NCBI GenBank assembly: GCA_030043255.1
Contig: JASHYB010000085.1
Span: 1 to 24,560 of the forward strand
Reading direction: 5' to 3'
DNA length: 24,560 bases
Source: Thermoplasmata archaeon
Lineage (GTDB): Archaea; Thermoplasmatota; Thermoplasmata; Lutacidiplasmatales; UBA184
The stretch's first letter is position 1. The number at the start of each line of letters is the position of its first letter. The notes beneath the pieces were generated by a model, which searched no databases, was not told where the DNA came from, and saw nothing but the letters and a program-made list of their open reading frames with translations. The position numbers and the translations under genes were made by a program. This document shows positions 16,615-24,138 of the stretch, piece after piece.

Positions 16615-17010
16615 CTATAGGTTCACCCTTCTAACCTTGAAGCGCCAGTCTCCAGCAAGCGGACGTGGATCATCCGTCAGCAGTTCCTCGCAGCCGGCGG
16701 CCTCCAGCGTCCCGAGCATGGCGGCGACGGTCGGCGCCAGTCGGCTCCCGTCGCGGACCAGTCTCAAGGTCGCTTCGTGGACAGCGTGCTCCTCGAGGGG
16801 AAGTACCGTCAGACGCTGACGGAGCCGCTCCAGGGCGGCCAGGCGCGAGGCGGTGTCGCGTCGGGCGGGTCGGCCGGCGAGATAGCCCAGCTCGAGAAGA
16901 TTCGCCTCTGTCGTGGCGATCTCCGCCCCCCGTAGCTTGCGGGTCAACTCCCGAGCGCGCGGCGAGCCTTCGAGGAGCGCGAGCAGCACCCCCGTGTCGA
17001 GGGCCTTCAC
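16615..17010 (-). CDS. vapC: VapC-like PIN-domain toxin
   Basis: 131 residues. The GTG at 17010 overlaps the vapB stop (GTGA), typical of antitoxin-toxin coupling. PIN features: D5 in the first strand (KALDTGVLLALLEG), E40 in the second acidic position (TTEANLLELGYL) and D113/D114 near the end (ELLTDDPRPL). The usual third acidic residue, in the helix that normally reads L-x-x-D-A-x-I-A, appears as LAPTVAAML with T94, so the metal site may be incomplete. Known VapC toxins are Mg2+-dependent RNases that cut tRNA or rRNA and are blocked by VapB. Whether this copy is active is uncertain. Confidence 0.85.
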   Translation of the reverse strand: MKALDTGVLLALLEGSPRARELTRKLRGAEIATTEANLLELGYLAGRPARRDTASRLAALERLRQRLTVLPLEEHAVHEATLRLVRDGSRLAPTVAAMLGTLEAAGCEELLTDDPRPLAGDWRFKVRRVNL

Positions 17011-17213
17011 CGTCGGCCTCCGTTGCGGAGCTGTCGGAGCCGCTCCCGGTCCCCTCGGCTGGCCCGGGCCCCCCAGGCTCCGGCGAGGTCGTCCAAGCCC
17101 CGTCGCTGGGCCATCAACCTGCGCACGACGGACGTGAAGCTCTCGCCCGAGCGTTTCTCGCGTTCGAGCGCATCGTAGACCGCTTTCTGAACGGCGATAT
17201 TCCTCGATGGCAT
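17007..17213 (-). CDS. vapB: VapB-like antitoxin, UPF0330/DUF217 type
   Basis: 68 residues from ATG 17213. It matches the short archaeal antitoxin pattern: an N-terminal strand for ribbon-helix-helix type DNA binding (NIAVQKAVYDALEREKRSGESFTSVVRRLM), then LDDLAGAWG, which in relatives wraps the toxin, and a basic tail. The order vapB-vapC with a 4-base overlap is standard. ATAAA at 17236-17240 (read on the minus strand) is about 25 bases upstream and fits a leaderless start. The operator-like repeat at 17215-17234 lies between box and start, suggesting autorepression. Confidence 0.85.
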   Translation of the reverse strand: MPSRNIAVQKAVYDALEREKRSGESFTSVVRRLMAQRRGLDDLAGAWGARASRGDRERLRQLRNGGRR

Positions 17214-17214
17214 A

Positions 17215-17240
17215 CATCTGCATATGCATAGATGGTTTAT
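17215..17240 (-). promoter_or_regulatory. vapBC promoter and operator-like inverted repeat
   Basis: CATCT (17215-17219) and AGATG (17230-17234) form an inverted repeat around GCATATGCAT, directly before the vapB ATG. The TATA-like ATAAA (minus strand, 17236-17240) adjoins it. Type II antitoxins usually repress their own promoter through such sites. The central GCATATGCAT also occurs twice, overlapping, at 15282-15297. Confidence 0.6.
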
Positions 17241-17323
17241 CTCGGCTACGCCCGGACCGGCACGGTCAGCGGAACAGGACGGTCGGGCGGAGTTATCCGA
17301 GGAGTAGGGTTTCGGGTCCTGCC

Positions 17324-20300
17324 ATGCGCGGGGGGCTTGGCACGCTGGCCGCCTCGGCTGTCGCCCTGGGTTTGCTGACCTCGCTGTGGGCGGCGGCGCT
17401 CGTGACCGGCGTCAGTTCAGGGGCGTCCGGTGGCCCAGGTGGGTCGGCGACCCCCTCCGGCCCCTCGCCGTCGGTAGGGGTCGGAGCCGCGGGCACCCCC
17501 GCCGTGCCCGCTGACGTCTCCGCCTCCTTCGACGCCCGCGTGGGGCAGACTGCGGAGGCCCTCGCTGCCGCGGGAGTGCCCTCCAGCTCAATCCGCTTGC
17601 CGTACACCGGCACCCCGGCCGAGATCGTTCACGGTGCGGTGCTCCCCGGCTACGCCGTGGCGGCGGAGGCCGCCGGGCCCGGCGACCCTCAGGCACCTGC
17701 CCCGGTCGGCATCGGGTACCTGGGCGAAAGTGACCCCGCCGGCTCGATCGAGACGACGACCTTGGAGGCGTCCAGCCTGCGGGGGACGTTGACCGTCGAC
17801 GATCTCGACACGCTCTACCTGGACGGCGATGCCCCCAACCTGTGGGGGATCCAACTGAACTCCGTGCTGGACGGGGTCACTCTCGCCGGGGTCGGCGGCT
17901 ATCAGTTCTGGGTGCAGAACGCCGTCGAGTACTACGGTTCCAACCAGACCCTGAACCTGGGGGAGGACACCTGGAACGTCTCGAGCGGCTCGGCGTTCGT
18001 CCCCGCGGGGAGCTCTACCGTCCTCCAGCACAGCCCGAACGGCTCGGTGATGGGGGGAGTCTACCTCGGGATGGGGCCCTGGATCCACGCCCCCTTTCCG
18101 TTCTCCCTGACGCTCTACCTGAACTCCTCCCTGGCCACCGACGGGAACCAGGAGCTGTGGTACAACTACAGCCTGGAGGCTGCGGGGGGCGTCGAGGCCG
18201 GCGGGAACTTCGACTGGCTCATCTTCAACTCCGGAGCGCCCGCGGCGACGCCCGCGCTGGCGCCGTTCGTGGCCAGCGGGACCCGGACGACGCCGACCGG
18301 TCTGCCGGACGACTTCGAGCTCGACTACGGCATCGGGGGGTTCAACGCGGAGTCGATGGATGTCCTGGCGGCGAACCTCACCGCGTCGCTCGACTACTGT
18401 CCCCTGGCCAACGTAACGTGCGGGACGGGCGCCTACCAGCCGACCCCGGCCGCGGTCGATTACGGGGGACAGACCGGCGAGACGAGCTTGGGGCTGGCCG
18501 AAACGTACAACGGCACCACGGTCTCCGACACTGCGGGGCCCTTCATTCTCCGGGGCCTCTGGGGCTACGCGGGCTCCTCCGGCTCGGACGCGGGCGTGAG
18601 CCCGGTCGCCAACCAGATCCAGGCGTTCGGTGACCCGCTGGGCTCGCTCGCCGGTGAGCCGTACGTCTTCGTCTTCTTCACGGGCACGAGCTCGATGGAC
18701 CCGGACCCCGCGTGGGCGCCGGACGTACCGGTCTGGTACCTCGCTCCCGGCACCTACCACTACGCGCTGCTGCTGGCCGACTACGCCGCCGCGTCCGGCA
18801 CGCTGGTGGTGGGTTCGGCGCCGACGGCGCTCCAAGCGAACCTCACCTACGCTCCGACCAGCGGGGTCTACACGCCGCTCTGGGCGTTCGGCAACGCCGA
18901 ACTGGCGTGGCTCGCCTCCAGCGGCCTGGGCACGATCTCCGACCAGTACCGCTTGTTCAACAACCCGACCGACGGCTGCACGGGCTGCGACGGGGCCCCC
19001 GACGGAACGCTGGCGCCGCTGTTCTTCTCCATGAACGGCTACCTCTACCCCTCGTTCCCGGGGATCCTGCTCGACGGCACCAGCGCGTACGTCCAGGTCC
19101 TGGACCCGGTGAGCTTCAACGTGTTCACCGAGGTCTACGGTTCCTCCCCGGACACCGTCCGCATCCCGTTCGACCTGCAGCTGCAGTTCGTCCAGACGGA
19201 GCACGTCACCCTGTCCGGCGACGCGGCCGGCGGCGGCTGGCCGGGTTTCCTCGAGACGATCACCCTCGCGGGCGTGGTCCCGGCGTCGCAGAACTTCTTC
19301 CCCGAGGCCGACGTGATGTTCTGGAACTCCTCGAGCGACCTGGTCGAGGACAATGCGTTCGTCCCCTCCCCGCTGCCGCCGTCCAGCGGTGGCTGCGTCG
19401 TCGGCGGCTGTCCGCCGTACCTCTGCTACAGCTGCTCGGCGCTCGCCGGCCTGCTGCTCTACGGCGGAACGAACAACACCGTCTGGGGCAACACCTTCAA
19501 GGACCCGGCCCCGCAGGCGGGGCTGGCCTCGACCTCGTACGCCGGCCTCGCCGAGGCGGAGAGCGGGGACCTGATCTACAACAACAACTTCTCCGTCGAC
19601 AATCCGGTCCTCTACCTGCCGTACGACGTCTTCCAGGACGCCTGCCCGATCGGCTACGCCGGTTCCTGCGGGCCGCTCACGCCCACCGCCTACGCCGACA
19701 GCTGGAACGTCACGCCGCAACCGGCGGACCAGGTCTCGGCGATCGTCAACGGCCAGGCCCTGTCGGGCAGCGTGCTCGGTCCGGCCTGCTCGCAGCAGGG
19801 CGGCAACTTCTGGCAGAACTACGGGGGGACCCTGAACCCGACGGGTCAGCTCCCGTACGTCGACCGCTACAACTACACGGAGGACGCCGCGCTCCTCCCG
19901 CCGGGGGCGACGCTCCAGAACGGCATCGAGGTCGGCGGCGACGCGGCCCCGATCGCTCCGGGCTCGTGCGCCGGCTCGCTCACCCTGCGGCTGCACGCCA
20001 CCGGACTGCCGAAGGGCTCGGCGTGGTCGGCCGGGTTCGCGGGAGGCCTCCTGCGCAGCTCGACCACCGCGTGGATCAACCTCACGGTCGACCCGGGGGT
20101 CGTCCGCTACACCTTCACCGGCCCGGTCGGCTACGCGGCCGCGGTGGTCACCGGCAAGGGGGCGCCCACGTTCTCCAGCGCCAACCTCAGCGCCTCGACC
20201 GAACTGACCGTGCGGTTCGGGGTTCCCGAACTGGTCACGTTCAACGAGACCCGCTCGACCGCCTGGCCCGGCCTGCCTGCCGGGACCCTCTGGGGGGTCA

Positions 20301-20824
20301 CGCTCTCCGCGGCCGCCGCCGGTGACGCTCCCGGGGCCGTGCTCACGACGCAGGGCAGCTCCGTGAGCTTCACGCTCGTCCACGGCGCCGCGTACCGCTA
20401 CGTCATCGACCGGCCGTCCAACGTCTCCGCCTCCCCGACCCACGGGAGCCTGACGGTGCCGGCTCGCGCCAAACAGCTGCCGGTCCGGTTCCGCCCGTAC
20501 ACCGCCGAGGTCACGTTCGCCGAGCACGGCCTCGCTCGGGGCGCGACCTGGTGGGTGACGCTCACCCCGCTGGCGCCGGCGGGCCCGCCGATCAATCTGT
20601 CCGGCCACACCGCGTCGCTGTCGGTGCGGCTGACCAACGGCACCTACCACTACGCGATCGGGACGCTGGCCCCGTTCGGGGCCTCGCCCAGCGGAGCCAA
20701 CCTGACGGTGGAGGCCCCGCACGCCCTGCACGAGCCGGTCGCTTTCGCTCCGACCGGTGCCCCTGCCGAGACCGCTGCGACCCCCGCGGAGCCGACCCCG
20801 CTCGCCGCGCGGGCCGATCGCTAG
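17324..20824 (+). CDS. Thermopsin-family peptidase fused to beta-helix and tandem repeats
   Basis: 1166 residues. The ATG 17324 has GTTATC at 17292-17297 as its TATA box. Residues 5-29 are a signal peptide. A thermopsin (PF05317, peptidase A5) domain spans about 85-500: YLGESDPAG near 132, then NLWGIQLNSVL, YQFWVQNAVEYYG near 195 and EDTWNVSSGS near 215. Residues of about 505-870 carry NosD-like right-handed beta-helix coils with NNTVWGNTF, GDLIYNNNF and NFWQNYGG. From residue 886 come three repeats of the GLPxGxxW/NGTYHYAI type shared with the protein at 11464. There is no C-terminal anchor. Known: thermopsin from Sulfolobus is a secreted acid protease. Cleavage activity here is inferred. 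Confidence 0.9.
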   Translation: MRGGLGTLAASAVALGLLTSLWAAALVTGVSSGASGGPGGSATPSGPSPSVGVGAAGTPAVPADVSASFDARVGQTAEALAAAGVPSSSIRLPYTGTPAEIVHGAVLPGYAVAAEAAGPGDPQAPAPVGIGYLGESDPAGSIETTTLEASSLRGTLTVDDLDTLYLDGDAPNLWGIQLNSVLDGVTLAGVGGYQFWVQNAVEYYGSNQTLNLGEDTWNVSSGSAFVPAGSSTVLQHSPNGSVMGGVYLGMGPWIHAPFPFSLTLYLNSSLATDGNQELWYNYSLEAAGGVEAGGNFDWLIFNSGAPAATPALAPFVASGTRTTPTGLPDDFELDYGIGGFNAESMDVLAANLTASLDYCPLANVTCGTGAYQPTPAAVDYGGQTGETSLGLAETYNGTTVSDTAGPFILRGLWGYAGSSGSDAGVSPVANQIQAFGDPLGSLAGEPYVFVFFTGTSSMDPDPAWAPDVPVWYLAPGTYHYALLLADYAAASGTLVVGSAPTALQANLTYAPTSGVYTPLWAFGNAELAWLASSGLGTISDQYRLFNNPTDGCTGCDGAPDGTLAPLFFSMNGYLYPSFPGILLDGTSAYVQVLDPVSFNVFTEVYGSSPDTVRIPFDLQLQFVQTEHVTLSGDAAGGGWPGFLETITLAGVVPASQNFFPEADVMFWNSSSDLVEDNAFVPSPLPPSSGGCVVGGCPPYLCYSCSALAGLLLYGGTNNTVWGNTFKDPAPQAGLASTSYAGLAEAESGDLIYNNNFSVDNPVLYLPYDVFQDACPIGYAGSCGPLTPTAYADSWNVTPQPADQVSAIVNGQALSGSVLGPACSQQGGNFWQNYGGTLNPTGQLPYVDRYNYTEDAALLPPGATLQNGIEVGGDAAPIAPGSCAGSLTLRLHATGLPKGSAWSAGFAGGLLRSSTTAWINLTVDPGVVRYTFTGPVGYAAAVVTGKGAPTFSSANLSASTELTVRFGVPELVTFNETRSTAWPGLPAGTLWGVTLSAAAAGDAPGAVLTTQGSSVSFTLVHGAAYRYVIDRPSNVSASPTHGSLTVPARAKQLPVRFRPYTAEVTFAEHGLARGATWWVTLTPLAPAGPPINLSGHTASLSVRLTNGTYHYAIGTLAPFGASPSGANLTVEAPHALHEPVAFAPTGAPAETAATPAEPTPLAARADR
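19979..20755 (+). repeat. Three tandem repeats at the thermopsin C-terminus
   Basis: Repeats start at about 19979, 20228 and 20501 (residues 886, 969 and 1060). Shared features with the repeats at 13897-15138 are an opening beta strand, GLPKGSAW, GLPAGTLWGVTL or GLARGATWWVTL, and NGTYHYAIG in the third. They are therefore a common accessory module of two neighbouring secreted proteins. Confidence 0.7.
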
Positions 20825-20870
20825 TCCGGCCCGGCGAACCCCTTTTGCGGCGGCACGGCTGCCGGACCTC

Positions 20871-21197
20871 GTGGCGGGCGCGAGCCTGGCGGACTGCCTG
20901 CTCGACGTCTGGCGGCAGCTGCTCGTGGAGGACCGTCCGGAGGTCGAGGTGGCGGGGCAGCGGTCGCGTGTCTCGCGCACCCGCAGCAAGGGGCTGCGGG
21001 TCGTGAGCGTCCGCTTCGCGGAGCAGGTGATCGAGGGGATCGAGCAGAACCCTGCGACCCGATCCCGATGGGCCCAGCTGGCCCAGGAGGGGCAGCGGAT
21101 CGTCCAGTTCTCCTGCCGCGGGCGGTACTTCGCCAACGTGTGCGAGGGGACGCTGACCCGCTACCCGGCCTGGAAGGCCCTCGGCCTGCCGGACTGA
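20871..21197 (+). CDS. Hypothetical 108-aa protein upstream of ATP-grasp ligase
   Basis: 108 residues from GTG 20871. CTTTTGC at 20842-20848 could be the TATA box. It is soluble and mixed alpha/beta: an N-terminal helix (LADCLLDVWRQLLVE), a two-strand unit (EVEVAGQRSRVSRTRSKGLRVVSVRF), EQVIEGIEQNPATRSRWAQLAQEGQRIVQF, and a C-terminal YFANVCEGTLTRYPAWKALGLP. The regular pattern and G/C-rich third positions argue for a real, conserved protein, but I do not recognise the family. Its stop is 3 bases before the ATP-grasp GTG, so the two are one operon and may act together. Confidence 0.75.
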   Translation: MAGASLADCLLDVWRQLLVEDRPEVEVAGQRSRVSRTRSKGLRVVSVRFAEQVIEGIEQNPATRSRWAQLAQEGQRIVQFSCRGRYFANVCEGTLTRYPAWKALGLPD

Positions 21198-21200
21198 GCC

Positions 21201-22049
21201 GTGAGCGGGCGGACCGTCGGGCTGGCGACCTGGGCGGGCCTTCCCGACCTCGGTCCGGACGACCGGTTGCTGCTCGGCCCCCTCGCCCAGCGGGGCCTCC
21301 GTCCGACCCCGGTGGTCTGGAGCGAGCCGGCCCCGGACCCGGCGTCGCTCGACCTCGTGGTGGTGCGGTCGACCTGGGACTACCATCACCGGCGCAACGA
21401 CTTCCTGCGATGGGCGGAACGCGTGGGGGCCCGCACGCGGCTGCTCAACGACGCCGCCACGCTGCGCTGGAACAGCGACAAGCGTTACCTGCGCGAGCTG
21501 GAGGAGCGGGGGCTGCCGGTCGTCCCGACGGTCTGGGACGACGAGATCTCCAGCGCCACCGGGGTCCTGCGGGAGCGGGGCTGGGCGCGGGCGGTCCTGA
21601 AGCCGTGCGTGTCGGCGAGCGGCGAGGGGGCGGTGCTGCTGGAGGCGGACGCGCCGGCGCGGAACGAGGAGGAGCTCGGGCGCCTGCGGGCCCGTGGCGC
21701 CGTCATGCTCCAGCCGTTCCTGGATGGGGCGGTCGAGCCGGGCGAGCGCTCGCTCGTCTTCCTGGACGGTCGCTTCTCCCACGCGGTGCTGCGCGCGCCG
21801 AAGTTCGCGGACGGGAGCCCGCTGCGCGATGGGGCGCCGCTCGCCCCTTCGGCGACCGAGCGGGACACGGCCGGCCGCATCCTGGCCGCGGTCCAGCCGC
21901 TGCCGCTGTACGCGCGGGTCGATCTGGTGCCGGTCGACGGCACCCCCCGCCTGATGGAGCTGGAGCTGATTGAGCCGTTGCTCTACTTGGGCGCCCAGCC
22001 CGGGTCCGCCGAGCAGCTGGCCGAGGCGATCGCCCGCCGCCTCAGCTAG
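21201..22049 (+). CDS. ATP-grasp ligase, DcsG-like
   Basis: 282 residues, a single-domain ATP-grasp enzyme. Landmarks: VVVRSTWDYHHRRNDFL (53-69), WNSDKRYLREL (90-100), the ATP-lysine strand VLKPCVSASGEGAVLL (132-147), MLQPFLDG (169-176), and the metal-binding end RVDLVPVDGTPRLMELELIEPLLYL (239-263) with D241, E253 and E255. This set of motifs resembles O-ureido-D-serine cyclo-ligase (DcsG of D-cycloserine synthesis) and related uncharacterised proteins. Known chemistry: ATP activates a carboxylate as acyl phosphate for attack by an amine. The substrate here is unknown and there is no cycloserine cluster around it. It starts at GTG 21201, 3 bases after the 108-aa gene, and its last 8 bases overlap the convergent gene's end. 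Confidence 0.85.
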   Translation: MSGRTVGLATWAGLPDLGPDDRLLLGPLAQRGLRPTPVVWSEPAPDPASLDLVVVRSTWDYHHRRNDFLRWAERVGARTRLLNDAATLRWNSDKRYLRELEERGLPVVPTVWDDEISSATGVLRERGWARAVLKPCVSASGEGAVLLEADAPARNEEELGRLRARGAVMLQPFLDGAVEPGERSLVFLDGRFSHAVLRAPKFADGSPLRDGAPLAPSATERDTAGRILAAVQPLPLYARVDLVPVDGTPRLMELELIEPLLYLGAQPGSAEQLAEAIARRLS

Positions 22050-24135
22050 TCGGGCCGCCGGTCGCCGGCGACGGCGCCGGTACCTTCGGACGGCGCAGCA
22101 GCAGCACGCTACCGACCACCGCCGCCACCGCGAGGGCCCCCAGGCCGCCCCAGAACCAGAGCGGAGCTCCCGAGACGAAGCCGGACAGGGTGGTCTGGCC
22201 GACGGTCACCGTCATCGACGTGTGGCTCGAGCCGCCCCCCGAGTCGTTCACCCAGAGCTGCACCGAGTAGGTCCCGCTCGTGTTGTACTGGTGCAACGGA
22301 TCCGGCAGCGAGCTGCCCGAGTGGTCCCCGAAGCTCCAGGCGTAGGTGTACGGTCCCTGCCCGCCGGAGACGTTGCCGTAGAAGCGGTCCATCTCGCCGG
22401 CGAGCGGCTGGCGAGGAGCGATTGCCGCCGACGCCGACGGGTCCGCCACGATCGTCACCGGCACGACCGCCGACGCCGTGGCGGAATCGCCGTCCGTAGC
22501 GACCACCGTCGCGTCGAAGGTCCCGGTCTTGCTGTAGGTGTGCGAGGCGTTCTGGGTGGCGGCGGTACCGCCGTCGCCGAACGTCCAGGCAAACTTCAGC
22601 GGCGCCGTGCCGGGGGAGGTGACGTTCGTGACGAACGCCACGGAGGTCCCGACGTCGGCGATCGCCGGGCTGGCGGTCGCCCGGACGCTCGGTCCGGCCG
22701 AGACGTGCACCTCCACCAGCGACGAGGTCGCCACCGCGTCCACCGCGTCGGCGACGCTGACCTGGGCTAGGTAGGTCCCGGCGGTCGTGAAGACGTGCGA
22801 GGCGGTGATGGTCGAGCCCTCGCTCACGACGTAGGCATCGGTCCCGTCCCCGAAGCTGAACGAGGCCCGCAGCGGGGCGGCCTCGAAGGACACCGTCGCC
22901 GTGTAGCCGATCGACTCGCCGATCTCGCCGTCCAGCGTGGTGGCTTCGAGCACCACCGACGGGGCGATGACGTACGCCCAGGTCTCGTTGTAGCCGCCGT
23001 ACTTCGTGAGGTTGAAGCCGTCGACGAGGATCGGGACCGACCCGTTGTCCGCGAGGGCGAAGCCGGAGGAGTCCAGTTCCGGAGGGGCCACCGACGGGGC
23101 CTCCTTCGTCCAGACGCCGTTGTCGAACAGCCAGGTCTCGTTGCTGTCGCTCTCGGCCGTGCTGTTGTAGCCTCCGAACAGCAGCACCCCCGAGCCGCCC
23201 GGGTAGTAGATCATCGGGGCCTGGTCGACGGCCGGAGGGGCCGTCTTGGTCGTGACGTTCCACCACTCGTTGCTGTACAGCTCCCAGGTCTGGGAGCTCT
23301 GGACGCCGGAGGCGAGGTAGCCGCCGAACTCGACGACGTAGCCGTTCGCCGCGTCGTAGGCCATGGACGGCGCGTAGACCTCCGGCGGGGCGATCGAGCT
23401 CTCGGTCAGCTTCACCCAGCCGGCGCCGCCCTCCCAGATCCAGGTGTCGTTGAAGTAGCCGGTGCCGCTCGGACCGTAGCCGCCGAACAGGACGGAGCCG
23501 TTCTCCTCCGGCTGGGGGTCGAACGCCATCGCCGCGTACGCTCGCGCCGGCGGCGCGACACTGTAGGAAGAGACGTTGGTCCAGGCGCCGTCGCTGAACA
23601 GCCAGGTGTCGTCCAGGTAGGTGCCGTCCGGGCCGATGCCGCCGAACATCAGGACCCCGCGCATGTTGGCGTCGTAGTCCATCGCGGGGTACGAGCGGGC
23701 CGTCGGGGCGTCCAGCGGGTTCGTGATGTTCGTCCAAGCTCCGTCCGCGAACACCCAGGTGGCGTTGCTCGCCGCGCTGCTCCCGCCCTCGAAGTTGCCC
23801 CCGAAGTAGACGGTCTCGTTGCTCACCGGGTCCCAGGCCGCCGCCCCCCCGAAGCTCGCGGGGGGCTGGACGTCGAGTCCGCTGGCGGTGACGTTCACCC
23901 AGGTCGGCGAGAGCTCGATGCAGCTGATGCACTTGATCGCTGGGCTTGGGCTGACCGCCGCGGGCCCGGTCGTGACCGTCAGGACCTCACCGGCAGGGTG
24001 GACGGCCCGGTCCACGGTGAGCCCGCCCATCGACAGGAGGAGCGTACCGATCGCCAGGACCGCGAGGACCGCATCGCGCCGCGGAGGGGCGGCGCGCCTG
24101 CCCCCGCTCCAGGCCAGGGGACCGTAGCTCGACAT
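22042..24135 (-). CDS. Second kelch-propeller/PKD surface protein with membrane anchor
   Basis: 697 residues from ATG 24135, 3 bases after the stop of the gene upstream. Residues 21-38 are a signal or anchor helix. Six kelch-like blades (about 75-410) carry TVYFGG, VLMFGG, SVLFGG, YVVEFGG and VLLFGG plus a weak last blade, with NATW or DTW strands. Three PKD domains follow, with ASFSFGDG (424), FAWTFGDG (515) and YAWSFGDH (598). A C-terminal helix (about 659-680) precedes RRPK and a Pro-rich tail. A CISC pair occurs after the signal region (about residues 69-72). The order of domains matches the protein at 8657-11161, and FGDGGTAAT is identical in one PKD of each, so they are paralogues. Binding role inferred. 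Confidence 0.9.
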   Translation of the reverse strand: MSSYGPLAWSGGRRAAPPRRDAVLAVLAIGTLLLSMGGLTVDRAVHPAGEVLTVTTGPAAVSPSPAIKCISCIELSPTWVNVTASGLDVQPPASFGGAAAWDPVSNETVYFGGNFEGGSSAASNATWVFADGAWTNITNPLDAPTARSYPAMDYDANMRGVLMFGGIGPDGTYLDDTWLFSDGAWTNVSSYSVAPPARAYAAMAFDPQPEENGSVLFGGYGPSGTGYFNDTWIWEGGAGWVKLTESSIAPPEVYAPSMAYDAANGYVVEFGGYLASGVQSSQTWELYSNEWWNVTTKTAPPAVDQAPMIYYPGGSGVLLFGGYNSTAESDSNETWLFDNGVWTKEAPSVAPPELDSSGFALADNGSVPILVDGFNLTKYGGYNETWAYVIAPSVVLEATTLDGEIGESIGYTATVSFEAAPLRASFSFGDGTDAYVVSEGSTITASHVFTTAGTYLAQVSVADAVDAVATSSLVEVHVSAGPSVRATASPAIADVGTSVAFVTNVTSPGTAPLKFAWTFGDGGTAATQNASHTYSKTGTFDATVVATDGDSATASAVVPVTIVADPSASAAIAPRQPLAGEMDRFYGNVSGGQGPYTYAWSFGDHSGSSLPDPLHQYNTSGTYSVQLWVNDSGGGSSHTSMTVTVGQTTLSGFVSGAPLWFWGGLGALAVAAVVGSVLLLRRPKVPAPSPATGGPTS

Positions 24136-24138
24136 CGC

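Noticed and set aside
22042..22049. 8-base convergent overlap of the ATP-grasp and kelch/PKD genes as a regulatory antisense device.
   Set aside because: Short tail-to-tail overlaps are common in compact genomes and nothing else supports regulation.
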